In this document: positions 57,120-64,000 of the stretch, one piece after another
Numbering within the stretch: position 1 is the stretch's first letter
How the letters are laid out: every line of letters begins with the position of its first letter
Source: Amylostereum areolatum
Taxonomy: Eukaryota > Basidiomycota > Agaricomycetes > Russulales > Stereaceae
DNA length: 64,000 bases
Reading direction: 5' to 3'
Assembly (NCBI GenBank): GCA_012932865.1
Contig: SAXG01000046.1
Location: 124,001-188,000 of the forward strand
Notes under the pieces: model-generated
What the model was told of the DNA's origin: nothing
The model's input: the letters and a program-made list of their open reading frames with translations, nothing else
Databases searched by the model: none
Translations under genes and position numbers: made by a program

Positions 57120-60100
57120 TAAGGTGTGCGACAACTTGTCCAAGTTGACTCCTCGGACGCGCATCGCGATCACGTGCCCAGCTATATGGTGCACAAACCC
57201 CCGGCGCGTGTTTTGTTTTTGAGTTCTCGCTGGGGCTGCGACGACGACGACGTGGTCCGTTCGCAAGGTTCAAGCCTAAACTCTCCCTCGACATGTGCGC
57301 AGGGATCACGGCGCTCTTTTCAGTATCTGATCCTCACCGGTTGTCTCGATATGGGCCGGCGGACGGGGGACGTGCCCGTGAGTGACGCCGGCGTCCTGCC
57401 CGTGCTGTTCTGCCAGTGTCCTGCGTGCTCGGGTGTAGTGTATTACATGTGGGCGATGACGACGCGTTAGGACCTTTCCAGCGTACGTAGGGGGGGGGGG
57501 AAGGTGTTGCGCGAAAGCGGTTTGGAAGAGAACTTTGCGGCATGACAGCATCTTTGCGCTAACTTAGCAGTGCCAGCCGCCGGCAAATTACTGAACGCGC
57601 CGTCACGGTTCCTTCTTTCAATCCGCGGAGTTCCGTGCACGTACACACGCACATATGTATGTACATGCCGCATGCGCGTGCCCGAGGATAAAGCGCCCGG
57701 TACGTATACGGTAAGTATGCATGTAAAAGAGCGTCAGTTGTGTTGAGCGTCGAGCGTGGAGCGTGGGGCGACGTTGGACTCGTGATGGACGCGATCGCAG
57801 ACAACGGTGCTGATTTCCGCGCGGACGGGTCCGTTTGCGGAAGGACGGGCGCGCGCGTTGCAATTGGGCGGGCCACTGCGCTTGTATCCGTGGAAGTTGC
57901 GGCTCGAAGCTTGAAACTGGAAGGTGGTAAGATCTGTGGGCAGTGAGATGGCATCGGAACGTCCCGTACCGTATTCACAGCAATGGCAAGCATCCTCGAC
58001 TTCGCGTGCCGTGCAACGGACTCTATCAATGGACGCATCCCCAGGGTTCGCGTTCTCGAGTCTAGACCGATGACGCCGCGGTAGAGCGTACGTTTCCCTC
58101 GCGGGTGCGTGACGTAGGCGGTGGGCGTACGTGCGGGAGATAGGGAGGGAAACGGTATGCGGTTCCGATTCGAAGGTTTACATCATGTCGATTTGGGAGG
58201 GGAGAGAAGGTGAAGGTGCGGGAACGCGCCTTGGCCGTTATCGCGAACCTACTCGGCACTGAGAAAGACGCCACCGCCGCTCACCTAACGGATCCCCTCC
58301 ACGAAACAGTCGGCGCCTCCGGTAAGTGCGTATCGTTCCAAAGTTTCAAGGTCTCATTCTTCTGCAGAGCGCAGCGGTGCCGGCCTCCCGCGAGTCGAAG
58401 ATCGGCGACAGTGAGTCACACGGACGAGATGTCAGATAGGCAGGTATTAAGGGTAGCGTTGCGTGCAGGATGCGTGGGAGCGCGGGCGGAATAAACGGGA
58501 CGTGTGACGGTGTGCACGACTGGATCTTGTGCGAAGATAGGAAGTGAGTAGGCTCGTGGAAAGAGAGAGGGCGAGGGATTCCTGCGATGTCGTCACGGGC
58601 TCGGTGCTCTCGTCCTCGAGTCCCTGCACGCCCATCCCACCCGGAGCGACGTCCCGACGTACACCCGATACCATCTTCCCCGTTTCCAACCCCAAAACCT
58701 GCATGGCCCTGTACAGCCCCTGCACCAGCCGCACACGCCTATGATAGCGGTTCGATTTTGCGATGCGTTCGCGTGGATCTTGGTCAGTGGTCGCGATTTG
58801 CACGGATGGGAGGAGCCGAGCGCCGATGCACAAAGGAGTGAAGGAAGGTTAGGCCGGGGACCGCACGAATCGGAAGTAACCTGTGGGATCGTCCGGAGCT
58901 GGCGGACGCCGTCCACGTCGACGAGCCCAGGCGTCGAACCGCGCAACGTTGAACAATTAGAGGCAGCCTCCATTCTTGGGCTCCAGCCTGAGAACCTCGT
59001 GGGACCCAGTGGGCGCAGGGCGCTAGAGCGCGCCGGTTCTCCGCAGGATTATGCATCGTGGTTCGAGTCGAGCTTCGGTTTCGTCCCGGGTCGGGTTTCG
59101 TGTTGCGGGCCCTCGTGGGACTACTCTACATATCGCTGTGCTGCATAATAACGGAGCCGTCGCGCGATCCTTGTGCGGATGGTTAGAGATGGAAGGGTCA
59201 TGATCGCAAGGGTCTGACGGCGGGGGTCTCGGGATCCTGTAGTACCGTACCGCGCGGGGCGTTCATCGATGTTTGCGCGCGAAAACCGAACGGAGGGACC
59301 CTACATAGATAGAAGATCATTATAATGGAATGTGACGCAGAGCGCCGCACGAATCGCAAATCCCGCCGACGTGGTTTAAAAGGTAAAATGTGGCGGGGAA
59401 TGTGGCTGTAGAGTGCGGGCCCGCGGATGTGCGGGGGGGGGGGGGGGTCGTCTGCCAGGTCCTTCGACGTCCGAGCGTCCGAGTCAGTGAGCCGTACCAT
59501 GAGCAACGGTGAAATCGTCCCGAGGTCCAGGGGGGCGTGGGCGTGTACCATTATGTACCTTTTGTCCCTATGTGGTCAGTTCCATTGCGGGGGATATTAC
59601 TTATCGAGCGCATGATCCCGGGGAAGCGGGGTGCACATCGTTAGAATGCAAGGAACAGCCTTCGAACGTGGAATGTGTGCTTCACCCCGAGGCTTGGCAC
59701 TACACCCAACACGCCCCGACGCGGCAAACCCGTCGCCGTCGGTCAAGTTAAAAATGGAAAATATCCGGGCAGCATCGCCAACGGGCTGAGCGGGCGAAGA
59801 AACACGGGACCATCTTCACGGCGGCTGCCCTCGTGAACGGTCTGCGGTGGAATCGTCCCACAGCCCCTGCGTCGGCACCCGCCTCCTGGAATCCAAACCT
59901 GCTGTGAAATGAAGGCTTTCAGCGCTGTGAAACGCGGTGGCGAAACTGGGGAAGATGGAGGGCGGCCACCTGCGAGTTTATCGGATAAGTATGCCGTGCC
60001 AAACTTTGTGTGGGTCAGTGCCAGAGATTGGGCATTGTTCGTGTGTTAGAGCAGGCATCGTTGTGGAAAAAATCATGAGTGGGGTGTATTGAATGATGGT

Positions 60101-60261
60101 GTATATGGTATAAGTATACTGGAGCGTCCATCCGAGCTTCATCTCTTAAAACATCGAATTAATCATCATATCATCAGAACCGTGTCAAGTCCCGGCCGAA
60201 GATCACTACGTGAAAAGTATAAGCATCGTATCCAGGATCACCAGAAAACCAAACTCACGGG

Positions 60262-62503
60262 TCAAGGTCCTACATAGAGGAACGTGGTTTTATGTTAGTA
60301 CGCATACCCTCACAAACATACCAACGCACCAATAAACTGGAATCAAAAGTCTACGAAAAGTTCACATGAGCAATCCGCCATTCTATCGGGCAGAAAAGGC
60401 CAGAGAAACGTACTTGTTCCGCAGGCTGACGGTCCTGGTGACGTACGCAGATCGCCACAACAGCCATGCGAAAAGACCCGACGAATGCTTGAGCCCACTG
60501 CCTGCTTTGCTACGATCGTAAATGGCGGTCCTGAACATAGAAGATGTGAGCACTCCGCCATGGACAACAGAAGAGCAAAGGTGCATACATGCTGCCTAGG
60601 TATGCCAAAGCTCCTTGGTTCTTGAACTCGAAAGGCGCGGGAGAGCTCTTTCCAGACGCGAAGTGGTTCAGTTTCTTCGAAAGATACTTTGCCTTCTGCA
60701 TCGCAACTGTGCGGACTTGCGTGAGCACATCGTCGTGGAGATATGCTATGTGAAACATACCTTGGGCGGTGGCTGGAAGGGCCACACCGTCGCTCCTCGC
60801 CGCGTCTCCAATAGCCCACACGTCCGCGTCCGGTGAGCCATCTGTTTTGAGCACGTTGAGGTGTGCGTCCGTCAAGACGCTGGCAAAACTCAATGCATGT
60901 GCATGTTTGCGGTTCCATCAGATGACGCGTACCTCTTGGTCCGCTCGTCTTTTCTCAGTCCGCTCAAGGTTTCAATAAGAGGGTTAGGAGCGAGCCCGGT
61001 CGACCACACCAGAAGGCCGAACGGCACTACGACGAGCTATGAATGAATGTTCGGACAAAGTCGCAGACGTGAAGCGCACCCTCCCCTAGCTCTTTGACAT
61101 GCAATTTCCCCTGCGATCTACCATGAGACCTATGGAATGAGGAAAAATCAACCAACTTACTGCCTCCACTCTTTCGACATGATGGCTCGTTCGAAGTTCG
61201 ATCTTGTCTCGGCGGAACTTGGCCTCCGCATACCTATCCAAAGGGGCGATTTATCAGGGATGAATGAAGATTAATGGGAACGGGAAGGGCGGACTTGGCT
61301 AATCCGGCGTCGAAGGTGCCTAAGATGGACGGTGCAACGTCATATAATGAAATGACGGTCTCCTTTACAAGATGAGGAAGGACGCGCGCGACGTCCTCTT
61401 GGATGAGGTCATGGAGTTCAGCAGCAAACTCCACGCCCGTTGGTCCACCACCTATGATTTTACGGGTCAGCGTGTTTGCATGTACAATAGACGAAGACTC
61501 GGTGTGATCCTACTTACCAACGATGCAGAAATGAAGCAGGTTGCGTCGCTCTTCGGGAGACATGGTTGGTTGGTTGGCTTGTTCGAAACCTGAAGGTGGC
61601 AAATAGACGTTAACGGATGCGAACTCGACTACGGAACGAACGCCTACACTCGAGGATCCGAGCCCGTATCAAACGGGCATCCTTAACATGTTTCAAGAAA
61701 AAGGCGTGCTCCTTGACGCCAGGGATCCCGAACGCTGTCTCACAAGTCAAACAGCCGTGCAAAAACGTACGCGACGCGACAGACTTTGGGCATACGCGCC
61801 AACCGATATCACCAGTTTGTCATAGGGAAGCGTGAATGTCCTCCCTGGTTCCAATGGCACTCTGCTCGTAGGAGCAGATGAAGTGGTGGTCAGCGAGTTC
61901 GTCGGCTGTAATTCGCCGTGGGCCAAGGGCGGTGTAGCCGGTGTCTGGAGACGCATATACTGTAGTCACGAATTGAGGGGCGGACGGTACGAACTCACGC
62001 ATTCAAGTGTTTTGTTCTTGAAATCGATGTTATCGCACCATGCTTGATAGAAACTCTGTTGATTCGAGCCGTGAGATGGAATTGAGCTCGGTAGAAGAAA
62101 AGACGTACTGCTTCGGGACTGTACCTTCGAACCTGTATCTCGAGCATTGAACTTTCACTCAGTGCCTGAACATCGTATACACATACCGGTTCTACCGCGC
62201 ATCTAAGCTCGATCGTTCCGACAGACGCGCTCGCAAGAAGCGGCGTGAAGTTGAAGTGGTTGCTTGGAGAAACCACAGTAACGTCTACGAGAACGCTGAG
62301 AAAATGGCTCTGGCTACTGGCAAACACGCACCCCAGTACTTCCTGTCTACTCTGCGCAGTGTCTCGAACCCGCCCCAGCCTGACCCAAGGATGACCAGCC
62401 TTTGTCTCTCGACCGATTGGCTTGAAGACGCGGTGAATGTGCGTGACAGTTGTGAGTGCACTAACCCCGGTGAAAGGGCAGTCTTTGCGCGAACGGATAG
62501 CAT
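60262..62503 (-). CDS. Alternative (type II) NADH:ubiquinone dehydrogenase
   Basis: Starts [20 protein letters not shown] at 62503, a basic, Ser-rich mitochondrial presequence. [19 protein letters not shown] (first dinucleotide fold) joins over an intron to [20 protein letters not shown] and [13 protein letters not shown]. Then come [76 protein letters not shown] (NADH fold), [34 protein letters not shown] (FAD), [31 protein letters not shown] and [20 protein letters not shown]. These are the blocks of NDE/NDI enzymes, rotenone-insensitive and non-proton-pumping. More than ten introns. The last exons after VYWCV are hard to follow: as spliced the protein ends at 60262, without the usual FGRDLTRF-type end, so the C-terminus may be frame-shifted. 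Confidence 0.9.
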
Positions 62504-63031
62504 TGTGAGGGTGGGACGAAGGGAGCGGGAAGCATCGGTTCGGTAGGTCTCGGGTGAAGATATGAAAGTGACGATGCCGTCGATGCGGGAGTTGGCGTCA
62601 GAGTCCACCCGGAGACTTGGAGTCCACTGACGCGTTTCACATAAACCCTAACCCCATTCTAGGGTCATCGGAACTAGCCAATCACGGTATCAGCTGGCCG
62701 AGCCACTGGCACGAGTCCCACGACGGACGAGTCGGACAACCTACAGGCTCTTCCAACCATCCATGAAGCTTTTCATCCTTACTCGTCGAGTCGCCTCACA
62801 CGCGTGGACTTCCAACGTCGACATGCTCCCATACCCACGGCGATCAAGCAGGTTCGGTAGCGCCGGTTGGCTTGTTTTGGTATGTCTTGATGGTTTATCA
62901 TCGTTACAGGCTTCGTTACAGGTTTCATATGAATCGCAGCGATAGGTTGTCGTCCTCTACGTTTTCGCCCTACCTTCACCTATCACGACACACCCTTTTC
63001 GACCCACCTGTCTTCAAACGCCCCTCCCGCG
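62504..63031. promoter_or_regulatory. Divergent upstream region of the NADH dehydrogenase gene, with telobox-like motif
   Basis: ATAAACCCTAACCCC at 62641-62655 lies about 140 bases upstream of the minus-strand NADH dehydrogenase ATG; a complementary CTAGGGT follows at about 62660-62666, so the two can form a small inverted pair. No gene was seen in the remaining bases. Confidence 0.45.
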
Positions 63032-63437
63032 ATGGATCTACGAGACCTTGCTGCAGCACAGTCTGCTCCGTTGGAGAACACGTCGGCGATCCCAGTTTCT
63101 GAAGTTCCCGAATGGCTGCAAGCTCAACACACAGCTATCTCTGGCCAACCCGCGTCATGTAAGTACCCGCGGTCTGTTTCACCCTCGTTGAGAGCACATC
63201 TGAACTTGCTCACCAGATGATGAACATGGGGACGGTTCGAGCAAACTCTGGTTGGCGTATCTCTCTCAAGCAAACAGCTACGACAAGGAGATGTCCAACA
63301 GTTGGAAGGGAGATATGGAGGGGATCCTGGTCTTCGTATGTTTCCAACTTTTGCATCCAGCGTACACTTACCGGTCTTGTGCAGACCGGATTGCTCTCTG
63401 CAATACAAGGACCTAAGTACAGGGCAAGCGCCAGGGG
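63032..63437 (+). pseudogene. DUF6535-domain protein remnant
   Basis: Exon 1 (63032 to about 63160) codes MDLRDLAAAQSAPLENTSAI and on to AQHTAISGQPAS; after a GTAAGT...CAG intron (about 63161-63215) the second exon gives SKLWLAYLSQANSYDKEMSN, then SWKGDMEGILVF. This is the start of the DUF6535 domain common in basidiomycetes, where W-x-x-Y, YDK and W-K-x-D-M-x-G-I-L-x-F are typical. After the next intron, TGLLSA is followed directly by what reads in another frame as YKDLSTGQAPGDQ and a stop: the membrane-helix segment that normally follows GLFSA is missing and the frame is lost. It is therefore a truncated copy. Confidence 0.6.
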
Positions 63438-63553
63438 ATCAATAAGCGGAGTTGGAAATGTTTCCGGGTACCCGAAGTGCGATTCGCCATTCCTACCTTG
63501 CTCCGCATCCCCTCACCTCCGATCTTGTTCAGACTTAACAGCGTAGCTTCAGC

Positions 63554-64000
63554 ATGGAGGACCTCTCATCTCCGTACGTAGATATCCACGAGAACCTTCT
63601 TTACCATGAAGAGTGGTGGAGAGATCATCAAGTGTTTCTCCAATCTCGGGGCTACATGCTACGCCCTCGCCTGCGGCCTGGATGGACACCGTCGTGGCAT
63701 GCATCTGGTCAAAGCGTACGAGAGGCGGAAGATGCCATATACTCCAGCGTAAGTTCCGTATAAAAGCACTCTGCGTCGATATGTATCAAATTGAGAGGGA
63801 TAGATTCGGCTCAAACTGATGGACGCCACCCGTATATCGGACGGCAAAATGGTGTATATCAAACAAGTCACCACTGGCGACCAGGAGTCGACCATCGTTT
63901 GCTACTTTGACTCTGAAAACCTACGAAAGCACCCGGACAACCACTCCGTCCCCATTCTCGACATTTTCCCCGACGTCAACGATCCCAGCATGTCGTTTAT
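63554..64000 (+). CDS. Fungal-type protein kinase (FunK-like), 5' part, runs off the window
   Basis: Exon 1 (63554-63750) codes MEDLSSPYVDIHENLLYHEE, then WWRDHQVFLQSRGYMLRPRL and RPGWTPSWHASGQSVREAED. After a GTAAGT intron ending in GATAG near 63807, exon 2 reads LMDATRISDGKMVYIKQVTT, with the Lys of YIK in the position of the ATP-binding lysine, then HPDNHSVPILDIFPDVND. The W-W-R-D-x-Q, GYMLRPR-x-RPGW and MDATR-SDG-V-x-x-K pattern is the one I know from the large basidiomycete-expanded Ser/Thr kinase-like family. The catalytic loop would lie beyond 64000 and cannot be judged. Confidence 0.75.

Larger units (their letters stand above)
54330..60261. other. 5.9 kb gene-poor region
   Basis: No complete gene was found. 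It has a GGGGT tandem repeat (55258-55289) followed by GGAGCTATGG units, a GGAGAT hexamer repeat (57073-57119), a G run of about 15 (59433-59447) and scattered TAAGTA/TACTTA words (55444, 55688, 56290, 56397, 57708, 60110). Two short stretches look faintly coding: plus 58205-58322 (VRERALAVIANLLGTEKDAT, followed by a GTAAGTGC donor) and plus about 58940-59100 (VEQLEAASILGLQPENLV, then DYASWFESSFGFVPGR). Neither could be extended or assigned. Confidence 0.5.

Overview
The window is GC-rich nuclear DNA from a basidiomycete fungus, most likely a wood-decay agaricomycete (Polyporales-like; inferred from gene content, not tested). Reasons: genes are split by many 50-100 bp introns with GTRNGT donors and C/TAG acceptors; several families are basidiomycete-typical (macrophage-activating-glycoprotein-like secreted protein, Xi-class glutathione transferase, GMC oxidoreductases in several copies, DUF6535 protein, fungal FunK-like kinase); and housekeeping genes are of clear fungal type. 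No prokaryotic features, CRISPR arrays, rRNA genes, tRNA genes or intact transposons were found.

Layout. 1-4.2 kb: secreted glycoprotein and Xi-class GST, both +. 4.2-5.5 kb: degenerate and tandem repeats. 5.5-11.3 kb: acidic poly-Glu protein (-), SRRM1-like PWI/RS splicing factor (-), single-pass membrane protein (+). 13.1-19.2 kb: protoporphyrinogen oxidase (-), GMC oxidoreductase 1 (-), signal peptidase subunit SPC2 (+). 19.5-23 kb: broken unrecognised coding remnants. 23.1-27.0 kb: OPT transporter (+) and DUS1 (-), tail to tail. 28.3-30.9 kb: Ser-rich membrane protein (broken) and p24/Erv25. 31.1-37.6 kb: divergent pair of GMC oxidoreductases. 37.8-39.5 kb: surface protein with TSN(S/G)P repeats. 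40.3-42.1 kb: D-galactonate dehydratase-like enzyme. 43.4-45.8 kb: malic enzyme. 45.8-51.2 kb: gene-poor. 51.2-54.3 kb: divergent KduD-like SDR and sorbitol-dehydrogenase-like ADH. 54.3-60.3 kb: gene-poor. 60.3-62.5 kb: alternative NADH dehydrogenase. 63.0-64.0 kb: broken DUF6535 gene, then a FunK-like kinase running off the end.

Function. Most genes are independent housekeeping functions (haem synthesis, ER translocation and secretion, splicing, tRNA modification, respiration, malate metabolism). The one plausible local theme is carbohydrate/sugar-acid oxidation: three GMC oxidoreductases, a galactonate-dehydratase-like enzyme, and the KduD-like/polyol-dehydrogenase pair that shares one 355 bp promoter region. 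The strongest window-wide anomaly is that many otherwise conserved genes need a one-base skip, nearly always one extra base, to stay in frame. That looks more like base-level consensus error than biology. I saw no convincing undescribed multi-gene system; the best biological leads are the GMC pair that has lost a catalytic His and the divergent sugar-enzyme pair. Exon coordinates come from reading by eye and may be off by a base or two.
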